Below are positions 15,928 to 24,450 of a stretch of DNA of 64,000 bases, piece after piece. How positions within the stretch are numbered: the first letter of the stretch is position 1; each line of letters opens with the position of its first letter. The DNA comes from Burkholderiales bacterium. Its GTDB lineage: Bacteria; Pseudomonadota; Gammaproteobacteria; Burkholderiales; Ga0077523. Location: contig JALHMS010000005.1 of assembly GCA_022843925.1 (NCBI GenBank), positions 124,001 to 188,000 of the forward strand, written 5' to 3'. A program made the translations under genes and the position numbers. Under the pieces are notes generated by a model that saw only the letters and a program-made list of their open reading frames with translations, was not told where the DNA came from and did not search any database.

Positions 15928-17481
15928 ATGGCCCAATTCGATCTGAACGACGATTCCGTCGTCGTCATCATCGGTTCCGGTGCCGGCGGCGGCACCCTCG
16001 GCAACGAACTCGCCCAGAAGGGCGTCAAGGTGGTGTGCCTGGAGGCCGGCAAGCGCCTCACCCTGGCCGACATCACGAACGGCGGCGAGATGTTCGCCAA
16101 GATCTCGTGGCTCGACCCGCGCGAGGGCTCCGGCGATCTCGACCCGAACTTCCCCGCCTGGATCTGCAAGACGGTGGGTGGCACCACGGTGCACTGGGCA
16201 GCCGCCTCGCTGCGCTTCCAGCCGCACGAGTTCAAGGCGCTGACCACGTACGGTCGCGTGCAGGGCGCCAACCTGGACGACTGGCCCATCTCCTACGAGG
16301 ACCTCGCGCCCTACTACGATCTCGCCGAGGACAAGATGGGCGTGACCGGCACCAACGGCATCCCGCGGCTCCCTGGCAACAACAATTACCACGTGCTCGC
16401 GGCCGGCGCGAAGAAGGTCGGCTACACCGACTATCACACCGGCAACATGGCGATCAATTCTCGGGTCCGCGACGGACGTCCGGCCTGTCGCCAGCTCGGC
16501 TTCTGCATGAGCGGCTGTGCGATCGGTGCCAAGTGGTCCACGCTGTACACCGAGGTGCCGAAGGCCGAGGCCACCGGCAACTACGAACTGCGCCCCGAGT
16601 CGATGGTGATCCGCATCAACCACGACGCCAGCGGCAAGGTGACGGGGGTGGTCTACGCCGACGCGGATGGCGTCATGCACGAGCAGAAGGCGCGTGTCGT
16701 CTGCGTGGCCGGCAACTCCATCGAGTCCCCGCGTCTGCTGCTCAACTCCGCGTCGAGCATGTACCCCGACGGCCTGGCGAACTCTTCCGGCCAGGTGGGC
16801 CGCAACTACATGCCCCACCTGACGGGCGCCGTGTACGCGGTGATGCCTGGCGAGGTGAATCTGCATCGCGGCACGCAGATGGCCGGCATCATCCGCGACG
16901 AGTCGCGGTACGACGCCAAGCGCGGATTCGCGGCGGGCTACGAGCTGGAGACCCTGCCGGCCTTCGGCCTGCCGGGCTACCCGGCCTACGCGAAGCCGGG
17001 CGGCTGGGGTCGCGAGTACGCGCGCGACATCGAGGCGTATCGCAACGTCGCGGGCCTCTGGATCGTGGGCGAGGACATGCCGCAGGAGATCAATCGCGTC
17101 ACGCTCTCCAGCAAGCAGAAGGACCGCTTCGGCATGCCGGTGGCGCATGTGCACAAGCAGGACCACCCGAACGACAAGGCGATGCGCGAGCACGCGTGGA
17201 AGCAGTCCACCGCGCTCTACGAGTCCCTGGGTGCCCGGAAGGTGTACACGCGGATGCCGTTCTCCTCGACGCACAACCTCGGCACGAACCGTCAGAGCAG
17301 CGACGCGTCGTCGGGTGTGTGCAACGGCTTCGGCCAGACGCACGACATCGCCAACCTGTTCATCTCGGACGGCAGCCAGTTCACGACCAGCGCGGCGGAG
17401 AACCCGACGCTCACGATCGTGGCCCTGGCGATCCGTCAGGCGGAGTACATCGCCGGCGAGATGTCGCGCAGAAGCATCTGA
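15928..17481 (+). CDS. GMC-family FAD oxidoreductase
   Basis: The 517-residue flavoprotein has an N-terminal dinucleotide-binding fold (VVIIGSGAGGGTLGNELAQK, then CLEAGK). It also has an FAD-contact stretch KTVGGTTVHWAAAS and the GMC C-terminal block with THNLGTNR, NLFISDGSQF and ENPTLTIVALA. Members oxidise alcohols, sugars or gluconate-like compounds and pass electrons to a quinone or cytochrome. It lacks a signal peptide and is placed immediately after a Tat-signal subunit, so export as a hitch-hiker to the periplasm is inferred. A strong hairpin terminator follows at 17508. The substrate is unknown; proximity to aromatic-acid genes may be incidental. Confidence 0.85.
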   Translation: MAQFDLNDDSVVVIIGSGAGGGTLGNELAQKGVKVVCLEAGKRLTLADITNGGEMFAKISWLDPREGSGDLDPNFPAWICKTVGGTTVHWAAASLRFQPHEFKALTTYGRVQGANLDDWPISYEDLAPYYDLAEDKMGVTGTNGIPRLPGNNNYHVLAAGAKKVGYTDYHTGNMAINSRVRDGRPACRQLGFCMSGCAIGAKWSTLYTEVPKAEATGNYELRPESMVIRINHDASGKVTGVVYADADGVMHEQKARVVCVAGNSIESPRLLLNSASSMYPDGLANSSGQVGRNYMPHLTGAVYAVMPGEVNLHRGTQMAGIIRDESRYDAKRGFAAGYELETLPAFGLPGYPAYAKPGGWGREYARDIEAYRNVAGLWIVGEDMPQEINRVTLSSKQKDRFGMPVAHVHKQDHPNDKAMREHAWKQSTALYESLGARKVYTRMPFSSTHNLGTNRQSSDASSGVCNGFGQTHDIANLFISDGSQFTTSAAENPTLTIVALAIRQAEYIAGEMSRRSI

Positions 17482-17507
17482 TCGCGACTGTCGGACGCAG
17501 TGACGCA

Positions 17508-17540
17508 ACGGGGCGCCTTCGGGCGCCCCGTTTTCTTTTC
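17508..17540 (+). terminator. Rho-independent terminator after the GMC operon
   Basis: A 10-bp perfect stem (ACGGGGCGCC/GGCGCCCCGT) closes on a TTCG tetraloop and is followed by TTTCTTTTC. It lies 27 bp after the GMC stop codon. Confidence 0.9.
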
Positions 17541-17901
17541 GGTGCTGGCGAGACACGCCTCCGAACCGGCCGGCAACGTCTCGTGCTCGTGCTCCCGACC
17601 TCGCGGGCGCGGACGGCATCGCCCATTGCCGCCCGCCACTGCCACCCGGCTCAGCGGCCGACTCGGCGGTCCGGGCCAACGCCGATCAGCCGCGCCTACG
17701 GGTTGCGGCCCGAAAGGATCAGCGCCAGCGCCGCATTGACGTCACGGCCGCCGGCCACACTCCCGCCGATCGCCTCGGTGCCTCGAATGTGCGATCGCAC
17801 TCGCGACGGAAGCGTGGTGCGGGAGGCACCGCGCAGGCCCTGTCGAACGCCTCCCCCGCCCGTGTCGCTCGGCGGGATGGCATGCGCCATCGAGGATACC
17901 C
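17541..17901. other. Intergenic region without recognised gene (361 bp)
   Basis: Between the terminator and the kelch-like gene no reading frame with coding character or known motif was found on either strand. The last bases (GAGGA, 17892-17896) provide a ribosome-binding site for the next gene. A promoter is expected but not identifiable. Confidence 0.4.
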
Positions 17902-19224
17902 ATGAAGTCGAAGTGCGCTGCCCCGAATCGTTTCCTCGCCCTGGCCTGCCTTGGGTTCGCGCTGGCCGGTCAGGTGTCCGCTGCCCCCGTCGGATCGTGG
18001 ACGAACGGTGATCCCGGCATGACGCTGTCCAACGTGCACCTCCTCGGCGCCGCATCCAGGCTGCCCGACGGCCGCGTCATCGTTGCCGGCGGCCTTTCGC
18101 TGTCCGCGCCGTTCCCGGCCATCACCACCGCGGAGATCTACGACCCGACCACCCGCGCCTGGACTGCCACCGGCGGGCTGAACACGCCGCGCTGGTCCCT
18201 GGATGCCATCACGCTCGCCAGCGGACAGGTCCTGTTCGCCGGCGGCGCGAGGGCGTTCGCAGGCGGCGCCGCACTCGCCTCGGCCGAGATCTACGATCCC
18301 GCGACCGGGACCTTCTCGTTCACTGCGAACGACCTTTCGGCTGCGCGGCAGGGTTTCGGCGTCACTGCACTGAACGACGGGCGCGTGCTCGTGACCGGCG
18401 GCAACGCCTCCGGCAGCAATCTCGGGGGCGGCGGGGTCACGGCGGTGGACATCTATGACCCCGCCTCCAATCGCTTCGCCGCTGCGGCTTCCATGAACTT
18501 CGGCCGGTCGCTGCACGCGCAAGTGACGCTGCGGGACGGTCGTGTGGCGGTGATCGGCGGGGCGCAGAACACGGCCGAGATCTTCGATCCGGTGGCGAAT
18601 CTCTGGACCGTCGCGGCCGGCAGCCTCCCGACCACGCTCAAGGACATGAAGGCCTTCGAACTCTTCGACGGCCGCGTCTTCGTGGCCGGGGGCCAGAACA
18701 CGGCCACCGGTGTCACCACCGATGCCACCTGGTACTTCGACCCCGCCGACGGGAGCTTCACACCTGGCCCCTCCATGGCGGGCTTCAACTACGCGGCGAG
18801 CGGCGTGCAGGTGGGGACGTCGGACTACTCGGCTTTCGATCTCTTTCCGGCGGATCACCCGCTCCACGGTCGCTACATCCTCTTCGCCGGCGGCGAGCAT
18901 CAGCCGCCGAGCGGACCCGACATCGAACTGCACTCCTCGTCGATCTTCGATGCCGTCAACGCGCGCTTCGTCGACATGGGGCCCATGCCGTTCGTCCACG
19001 ACGATCACGCCGAATCCCTGCTGTGGATCAACGCCGCCGGCAATCCCGAGGTCCTGCTCTTCGGCGGCAACCGGTCCATCGGGACCAGCCGCTTCGAGTT
19101 CGTGGCGGCGTCCGTCCCCGAGCCGTCCACGTGGCTGATGCTCGCCGCCGGCGTGCTGCTCCTGGCGGGGCGGGCACGCGCGCGAATGGGCGCCGGCCGT
19201 GCACCACGGTCTGCTGCCGCCTGA
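17902..19224 (+). CDS. Kelch-repeat-like exported protein with PEP-CTERM signal
   Basis: The 440-residue protein has a signal peptide (CLGFALAGQVSAA). Repeated segments of about 50 residues follow, of the type LPDGRVIVAGG, then AEIYDPTTRAWT, and LASGQVLFAGG. These are the blades of a kelch/galactose-oxidase-like beta-propeller. The C-terminus is a PEP-CTERM sorting signal: VPEPSTW, a hydrophobic helix (LMLAAGVLLLAG) and a basic tail (RARARMG), though with a longer tail than usual. PEP-CTERM proteins are processed by an exosortase and appear at the surface of EPS-producing cells. No copper-radical Cys-Tyr pair was recognised, so an enzymatic role is not assumed. An alkaline phosphatase with the same signal follows 51 bp later. 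Confidence 0.8.
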   Translation: MKSKCAAPNRFLALACLGFALAGQVSAAPVGSWTNGDPGMTLSNVHLLGAASRLPDGRVIVAGGLSLSAPFPAITTAEIYDPTTRAWTATGGLNTPRWSLDAITLASGQVLFAGGARAFAGGAALASAEIYDPATGTFSFTANDLSAARQGFGVTALNDGRVLVTGGNASGSNLGGGGVTAVDIYDPASNRFAAAASMNFGRSLHAQVTLRDGRVAVIGGAQNTAEIFDPVANLWTVAAGSLPTTLKDMKAFELFDGRVFVAGGQNTATGVTTDATWYFDPADGSFTPGPSMAGFNYAASGVQVGTSDYSAFDLFPADHPLHGRYILFAGGEHQPPSGPDIELHSSSIFDAVNARFVDMGPMPFVHDDHAESLLWINAAGNPEVLLFGGNRSIGTSRFEFVAASVPEPSTWLMLAAGVLLLAGRARARMGAGRAPRSAAA

Positions 19225-19275
19225 GGCGGTGCGCCGGACCACTTTCCTTCTTTCCTTTTCCTGGAATCGGACCAG

Positions 19276-20985
19276 ATGAGAACCACCGCAATCCTTCGCT
19301 CGATAGCCGTGGCGGCGAGTCTTCTCGCCGCTGCATCCGCCCACGCCGGCCAGGCCCGCAACGTCATCCTCATGATCGCCGACGGCGCCGGCCCGACCAC
19401 CTGGCTCGCAGCGAATCAATGGCAGTTCGGGGCGCTCGCGAACACGTCACCGGCCTTCATGCCCGGCTATCAGGGCGACGGGTTTGCCCAGCACTGGATG
19501 GCGACGTACAGCGGGCACAACATGCCGTTGCCGCCGGGCCAGTCCGACACGCGCCTGGGGTTCCCCGCCGGCACCTTCCCGACGATCCTCCCGCAGCTCT
19601 GGAACGAGCTGCCGGTGCCGCAGTACGGGTCGTACGATCCGGTCCGCGCCAACGACCTCACGATGGGCCCCGTGCGCGTCTGGGCGAACAGCAACGGCAG
19701 CCTTCTCGGGAACCGCGGCCCGCGGGTCGATCTGACGCCGGTCGCCACCAACCCGGCGGCGGTGCAGTTCCTCGCCAATCAGCTCGAGGCCTCGGGCACG
19801 GTGCGCGCGCACCTCGACGCCGGCCCTGCCTCCTATGACTACCTGATCTGGAACAGCGTCACCGACAGCGCGGCGGCGGGCAGCGCGCTGGCGAGCGGCA
19901 TCCGCACCTACAACTCCGCCATCAACGTCAACCTCGACGGCACCCCGGCGCCGTTCCTGACCCAGCAGGTCAAGGAGCTCGGCAAGAAGGCCGGCATCGT
20001 CACCACCAAGCCCTTCACGGATGCGACGCCCGCCGTGTTCGGCACCCAGAACGACTATCGCGACGACGAGTTGGAGATCTCCGACGCGCTCATCCGGAAC
20101 GGTCTGCTGGACGTGGTGATCACGCCCGGGCACCCGGAGTTCGGTGGCGGCGGCGTGCCCCGCACACCCGACTTCCGCACCATCTCGGAGAGCAATCTCG
20201 CCGGCCTCCGGGACGGTTCGCTGGGCTGGACGCTCGTGGAATCGGCTGCCGCGCTGACAGCCATCGGCAACGGGGAGCAGGCCGCGCCCGAGAAGCTGTT
20301 CGGTCTGGTGCCCGTGGCCAGCGCGCTCAACAGCCGGAACACGGCCGGCCAGACCAATGCGTTCGACCCCACCATCCACACACCGGGCAATGTGCCCGCG
20401 GGCGTGGTGCCGTTCGTGATGCCGGACCTCCCCACGCTTTCGATGGCGGCGATCCGCTCGCTCTCGACCGATCCCGACGGCTTCTTCCTGCTCGTGGAAG
20501 GCGCCAGTGTCGATTCCGCGGCGCACGCCAACAACGTGCCGCAGCTCGTAGAGGAGATGCTCGCGTTCAACCGCGCCGTGGGTGCCGTGATCGACTGGGT
20601 GGAGACGGAGAGCTCCTGGAGCGAGACGCTGCTGATCGTCACCACCGATCACGCCAACGGGCTGTTCCTCGGACCGGACAGCGACGTGATCCCGTTCCAG
20701 GACCCCATCGCGGGTGCGGCCGGGACGCTGCCGACGGGCATCTTCTGGACCACCAACCACACCAACGAACTGGTGCCCCTGTGGTCTCGCGGGCCCGGGA
20801 GCGAGCTGTTCGCGACGCGCATGGAAGGCGTCGATCCCCGGCGGGGCGAGTACTTCCATCTCACCGACGTGCATGCCGTCATGAGTGCGAGCCTCTCCGC
20901 GCCGATCCCCGAGGCCAGCACCTGGCTGCTGACCTTCGCCGGGCTCGGCGTGATGGCGGTCTTCGTGCGCCGCTCGCGGCACTGA
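19276..20985 (+). CDS. Alkaline phosphatase family protein with PEP-CTERM signal
   Basis: This 569-residue protein has a signal peptide ending SAHA. The metal-binding start VILMIADGAGPTTW matches the alkaline phosphatase family opening. The nucleophile segment VTDSAAAGSALASG contains Ser198, a good match to the PhoA-type DSAA motif. Downstream, KKAGIVTTKPFTDATPA, a GFFLLVEGASVDSAAH metal-ligand segment and VTTDHANG fit the remaining zinc and magnesium sites. The C-terminus IPEASTWLLTFAGLG-(helix)-VRRSRH is a PEP-CTERM signal with Ala replacing the second Pro. It probably hydrolyses phosphomonoesters outside the cytoplasm, attached to the envelope or released. It follows the kelch-like gene and likely shares its transcript. 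Confidence 0.88.
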   Translation: MRTTAILRSIAVAASLLAAASAHAGQARNVILMIADGAGPTTWLAANQWQFGALANTSPAFMPGYQGDGFAQHWMATYSGHNMPLPPGQSDTRLGFPAGTFPTILPQLWNELPVPQYGSYDPVRANDLTMGPVRVWANSNGSLLGNRGPRVDLTPVATNPAAVQFLANQLEASGTVRAHLDAGPASYDYLIWNSVTDSAAAGSALASGIRTYNSAINVNLDGTPAPFLTQQVKELGKKAGIVTTKPFTDATPAVFGTQNDYRDDELEISDALIRNGLLDVVITPGHPEFGGGGVPRTPDFRTISESNLAGLRDGSLGWTLVESAAALTAIGNGEQAAPEKLFGLVPVASALNSRNTAGQTNAFDPTIHTPGNVPAGVVPFVMPDLPTLSMAAIRSLSTDPDGFFLLVEGASVDSAAHANNVPQLVEEMLAFNRAVGAVIDWVETESSWSETLLIVTTDHANGLFLGPDSDVIPFQDPIAGAAGTLPTGIFWTTNHTNELVPLWSRGPGSELFATRMEGVDPRRGEYFHLTDVHAVMSASLSAPIPEASTWLLTFAGLGVMAVFVRRSRH

Positions 20986-21001
20986 TCGACGGGTATCGCG
21001 T

Positions 21002-21036
21002 CGCCCCCGTCCCGGCACCGATGCCGGACGGGGGCG
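21002..21036 (+). terminator. Probable terminator hairpin after the phosphatase gene
   Basis: CGCCCCCGT and CCGGCA pair with TGCCGG and ACGGGGGCG, giving a 15-bp stem with one bulged C and a 4-base loop. The downstream tract (TCGTCGTTCC) is only weakly T-rich, so termination strength is uncertain. Confidence 0.6.
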
Positions 21037-21262
21037 TCGTCGTTCCGGTCCGACGCCGTGCCGGGGCGCCTTATCTCGAACGGGCGCTGACGGCGATCAT
21101 CGAGGCATCGCAGGCGCTCGGAGATCCTCGGGGCCGCCGGCCCTCGCCCTCTCCACGATCATGCGCTGGCGCGCGGATCGGTGCGAAGATACGGCCCCCC
21201 GCAGCCCGGCGCGATGCGCCTTCCGGCTGCTTTCGCCATCGCGATTCCACGGAGTGGCCTGC

Positions 21263-21553
21263 ATGAACGAAGAAACCCAGGGAGACGCGCCCACCGAAGG
21301 CGCCGGCGACCTTTCCGACTGCCGGATCCTCGATTCCGAGGGAGAGACCATCGAGGTCGATGTGCTGGGCCCCTGGATCGCGTTCCTCTGCGAGGACTGC
21401 GGTCATCCCGTGCTGGCCGCCGCGCTTCCGAATCTTCGGGGCAGCGATCCGGCGCATCCGGCGGTGTGCCGCGCCTGCGGCCACGAATACTTCCTCGACC
21501 TTCGCTGGGAAGAACGGCGGCTCTACATCTGCACGCCCGGCCACGGCGACTGA
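21263..21553 (+). CDS. Small hypothetical protein with paired CxxC motifs
   Basis: This 96-residue acidic protein contains FLCEDCGHPVL and, about 25 residues later, VCRACGHEYFL. The two CxxCGH motifs look like a zinc ribbon. The ATG at 21263 is preceded by GGAG at a fitting distance and by a GC-rich leader; the longer frame beginning at 21161 lacks a ribosome site. No named family was recognised. It stands alone between the phosphatase gene and the cyclase gene. A cytoplasmic metal-binding or nucleic-acid-binding accessory role is possible, but nothing in the context points to one. Confidence 0.6.
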   Translation: MNEETQGDAPTEGAGDLSDCRILDSEGETIEVDVLGPWIAFLCEDCGHPVLAAALPNLRGSDPAHPAVCRACGHEYFLDLRWEERRLYICTPGHGD

Positions 21554-21811
21554 GCCCGTTCGCCTCGCCGCATCCGTCGAGCTCCGCGCTGCGCATTGCA
21601 CCATCGGCGCAGTGGCCCCACGGATCTCCATCCGCATGGCGCGATTGCGGGCGTGGGCGCTGCGTCGCAGCACGAAGATCCCTTAGGCATACCTTCTCTG
21701 CGGGACTGATCGCCAACATAATCGGACCACCGACCTCCCGATCACGAGCGTGAGGCCGGTCCGACGACAGTCCGTCGACGGTCCAATGATGAAGACACGG
21801 AGGAAAGAGCG

Positions 21812-22888
21812 ATGAGACGCAAGAGCGTGACAGCTGCATTGTCCGGAGCACTGGTGTTCGCCGCATTCGCGGGCGCGGTGCATGCCGACAACAATCCGGT
21901 GGACGAGAAGTGGTGGCCGAGCGAGTTCGGCAAGGACGACCAGGCCGGTGCCACGAACTACATCACCCCCAAGAAGCGGGCCGCCGCAGCGATGTTGGTC
22001 AAGAAGGGTGAAGTGGCGACGCTGGGCATGCCGTACCACTCCCGCACGCCGCTGTTCCCGGGGCGCTTGTACTCGCTGACCATCCCTGGCGGCGGCAAGC
22101 CCACGCACGATCTCGCGTGGTCCGGCGACAGCTATCGCCAGACGTTCATGGACGAGCTCGTCACTGCGCAGATCGGCCAGGTCGGCACGCAGTTCGATTC
22201 GCTCGCCCATCCGATGATCAAGATCGAGGGCAAGCAATCCAAGGGCTGGAAGGACGGCAACTACTTGTACAACGGCCATCGCCTGGAGGACGTCGGCGGG
22301 CCCTACGGCCTGAAGAAGAACGGCACCGAGAACGTCGGCTCGTTCTTCACGCGCGGCATCATCATCGACCTCGTGAAGCTGAAGGGCGGCAACCTGCCCA
22401 TCGGCTATCCGATCTCGCTGCAGGACTACAAGGATGCCCTGAAGATGGCCGGCATCAAGGACGCCGAGCAGGGCGACGTCGTCCTGTTCCGCACGGGTTG
22501 GAACGATCTCTGGCGTAACAACCTCGAGAAGACCCCCGACCAGGCCGCGGCCGACAACGCGATGTTCAACTCCGGCGGCCCTGGTCTGTCGCCCGAGGTC
22601 TGCGATCACCTGGCCACGCGGAAGATCTCGATGGTCGGCGCGGACAACTGGGGGATCGAGCCCTACGACTTCGGCAGCAAGGGCAAGTGGCCGACGCCGT
22701 TCGGCGACGTGAAGGAGTGGGCGTACTGCCACATGAACCTGTCCGTCCGTCGCGGCATCTACCTGTTCGAGAACCTCGACCTGAAGGACATCGGAGAACG
22801 CGGCCCGGCGGAGTTCCTGTTCTCGTGGGCGCCGATCAAGCTGGTCGGGGCCACGGGCGCCCCTGGCAACCCCATCGCCGCCTGGTAA
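21812..22888 (+). CDS. Secreted cyclase family protein (kynurenine formamidase-like fold)
   Basis: The 358-residue protein has a signal peptide (AALSGALVFAAFAGAVHA). It then has the cyclase/formamidase core: a QVGTQFDSLAHP segment, a GIIIDLVKLKGG strand, DVVLFRTGW and a late GADNWGIEP. In the kynurenine-formamidase group the metal motif is HxGTHxDxPxH. Here the second His is Gln127, as in a subgroup of secreted cyclases, so metal binding may differ. The ATG has a GGAGG site. The reaction is unknown; amide or lactone hydrolysis or cyclisation is typical of the family. A strong hairpin terminator follows 56 bp downstream. Confidence 0.82.
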   Translation: MRRKSVTAALSGALVFAAFAGAVHADNNPVDEKWWPSEFGKDDQAGATNYITPKKRAAAAMLVKKGEVATLGMPYHSRTPLFPGRLYSLTIPGGGKPTHDLAWSGDSYRQTFMDELVTAQIGQVGTQFDSLAHPMIKIEGKQSKGWKDGNYLYNGHRLEDVGGPYGLKKNGTENVGSFFTRGIIIDLVKLKGGNLPIGYPISLQDYKDALKMAGIKDAEQGDVVLFRTGWNDLWRNNLEKTPDQAAADNAMFNSGGPGLSPEVCDHLATRKISMVGADNWGIEPYDFGSKGKWPTPFGDVKEWAYCHMNLSVRRGIYLFENLDLKDIGERGPAEFLFSWAPIKLVGATGAPGNPIAAW

Positions 22889-22943
22889 GAGGCCCCACGG
22901 CCTGCCGCAGACCGCGATGAGGAAGTGAATTGTTGCTGTAGAA

Positions 22944-22976
22944 CGCAAACGGGGAGCTTCGGCTCCCCGTTTGCGT
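22944..22976 (+). terminator. Perfect hairpin, probable terminator after cyclase gene
   Basis: A 14-bp perfect stem (CGCAAACGGGGAGC/GCTCCCCGTTTGCG) closes on TTCG. The T-rich part is inside the 3' arm rather than after it, so termination could be partial or work in both directions. Confidence 0.75.
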
Positions 22977-23023
22977 TGGGGCGGGTGCATCGCTCGCAGC
23001 CGTAGTCATGGCGCCTGAAGTTC

Positions 23024-23762
23024 GTGGGTCGGGCTCCGCCCGACGCCCGCGTTCCTGGACTCGTCGTACCCAAGCCATCGCAGCGTCGAGCTGTTGCTCG
23101 ACCCACCAACATCTTCGCGAACGGGCTCCGCAACGCTGAGAAGAACCCCCGTGGGTCGGGCTCCGCCCGACGCCCGCGTTCCTGGATTCGTCGCTGTACC
23201 CAAGCCCGCGCGGCGTCGAGCTGTTGCTCGACCCACGAACATCCTCGTGAATGGATTCCGCAGCGCTGAGAAGACCCCCCGTGGGTCGGGCTCCGCCCGA
23301 CGCCCGCGTTCCTGGAGTCGTCGCTGCACCCAAGCCATCGCAGCGTCGAGCTGTTGCTCGACCCACGAACATCCTCGTGAATGGATTCCGCAGCGCCGAG
23401 AAGACCCTCCGTGGGTCGGGCTCCGCCCGACGCCCGCGTTCCTGGAGTCGTCGCTGCACCCAAGCCATCGCAGCGTCGAGCTGTTGCTCGACCCACGAAC
23501 ATCCTCGCGAACGGATTCCGCAGCGCTGAGAAGACCCCCCGTGGGTCGGGCTTCGCCCGACGCCCGCGTTCCTGGACTCGTCGCTGCACCCAAGCCATCG
23601 CAGCGTCGAGCTGTTGCTCGACCCACGAACATCCTCGTGAATGGATTCCGCAGCGCTGAGAAGAACCCCCGTGGGTCGGGCTCCGCCCGACGCCCGTGTT
23701 CCTGGACTCGTCGCTGCGCCCAAGCCATCGCAGCGTCGAGCCATGGCTCGACCCACGAACAC
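23024..23762 (+). repeat. 130-bp tandem repeat array 1 (about 5.7 units)
   Basis: Units start at 23024, 23151, 23281, 23411, 23541 and 23671. The first is 127 bp, the next four exactly 130 bp, and the last is cut after about 91 bp. Each unit opens GTGGGTCGGGCTCCGCCCGAC, a short hairpin, and carries TCGAGCTGTTGCTCGA and then CGACCCAC, which pairs with the unit's start. A spacer of about 37 bp (opening GAACATCCTCGTGAATGG) leads to the next unit. Units differ by only a few bases. Because 130 is not a multiple of three, frames rotate and the long open frames across the array are not proteins. Confidence 0.92.
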
Positions 23763-23770
23763 CGGTGCAG

Positions 23771-23800
23771 TGCTACGATGTACACAACCACATACTTTCG
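23771..23800 (+). promoter_or_regulatory. Candidate promoter/operator of the toxin-antitoxin pair
   Basis: An AT-richer stretch between array 1 and the antitoxin gene contains TACGAT, a possible -10 hexamer, and a TGTACA palindrome at 23779-23784. Autorepression by the ribbon-helix-helix antitoxin at such a site is usual for the family. No -35 is evident. Confidence 0.3.
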
Positions 23801-23809
23801 GGTTAGAAC

Positions 23810-24052
23810 ATGTCCACCACTATGACAGTCCGCCTCGAGGACGAGGTCAAGGATCGGCTCGAGCGGCTGGCTGAATCCACCCAACGAAGCAAGTCGTTCC
23901 TGGCTGCCGAGGCGATTCGCGAGTACGTCGAGAACAACGAATGGCAGATCGCCGAGACTCAGGCGGCACTCTCCGAGGCGGAGGCTGGCGACTTCGCCGC
24001 CGACAAGGAAGTCGTCGCACTTGCCAGGAAGTGGAAGGTGCATGCGCGTTAG
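23810..24052 (+). CDS. Ribbon-helix-helix antitoxin (ParD/CopG-like)
   Basis: The 80-residue protein opens MSTTMTVRLEDEVKDRLERL, the beta-strand and first helix of a ribbon-helix-helix DNA-binding domain. KSFLAAEAIREYVE forms the second helix. The acidic C-terminal part (QAALSEAEAGDFAADKEVV) is the usual toxin-neutralising arm. The stop overlaps the toxin start by 11 bp, giving the standard antitoxin-first order with coupled translation. It should bind and inhibit the downstream ParE/RelE-type toxin and repress its own promoter. No clear ribosome-binding site is visible. It lies directly after repeat array 1, in a stretch less GC-rich than the core genes. Confidence 0.85.
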   Translation: MSTTMTVRLEDEVKDRLERLAESTQRSKSFLAAEAIREYVENNEWQIAETQAALSEAEAGDFAADKEVVALARKWKVHAR

Positions 24053-24326
24053 GTGGCTCCGGACCGCGCTGCGCAATCTCGACGACGAAGCAACGTTCAT
24101 CGCCGCCGACAATCCCAGGGCGGCGCAGTTGATTGTCGAGCGTGTGCTGATGGCCGTCGCCATCCTCCAGGAGCAGCCCGGCATCGGCCGGCCAGGGCGG
24201 GTGCCGGGCACCCGTGAACTCGTCGTGCCGGAGACGCCATACCTGGTGCCCTATCGGGTACGCGGCGATGTGGTGGAGATTCTTCGGGTGTTCCGGACGT
24301 CGCGCCGGCAGCCTGCGCGGTGGTAG
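24042..24326 (+). CDS. ParE/RelE-family toxin
   Basis: This 94-residue basic protein has the family layout: RTALRNLDDEATFIAADNP (first helices), a middle helix (AAQLIVERVLMAVAILQEQP), GIGRPGRVPGTRELVV and a closing beta-hairpin with YLVPYRV, VVEILRVFRTSR. The sequence favours ParE (gyrase-directed) over RelE (ribosome-dependent mRNA cleavage), since G-x-x-G-R-x-x-G-T-R-E-L is common in ParE proteins, but the target is not proven. The ATG at 24042 lies inside the antitoxin gene. Earlier in-frame starts are inside antitoxin coding sequence and unlikely. The operon sits between two arrays of the same 130-bp repeat. Confidence 0.85.
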   Translation: MRVRWLRTALRNLDDEATFIAADNPRAAQLIVERVLMAVAILQEQPGIGRPGRVPGTRELVVPETPYLVPYRVRGDVVEILRVFRTSRRQPARW

Positions 24327-24450
24327 CGCGGAGCAGGGGTTTGTGGTCGGCGAGTCGGCGCGTTTCCGGCGAGACAAGTCTCATCAGTCTGGCCGTGGCG
24401 GCGCCGATCGACGCCATGGTGCCCAGAAATCTGAATGGATCACGCCCCCG

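Noticed and set aside
17696-17901. Possible minus-strand gene remnant before the kelch-like gene
   Set aside because: An open frame exists, but it runs into the kelch-like gene antisense and has no recognisable domain or start signal.
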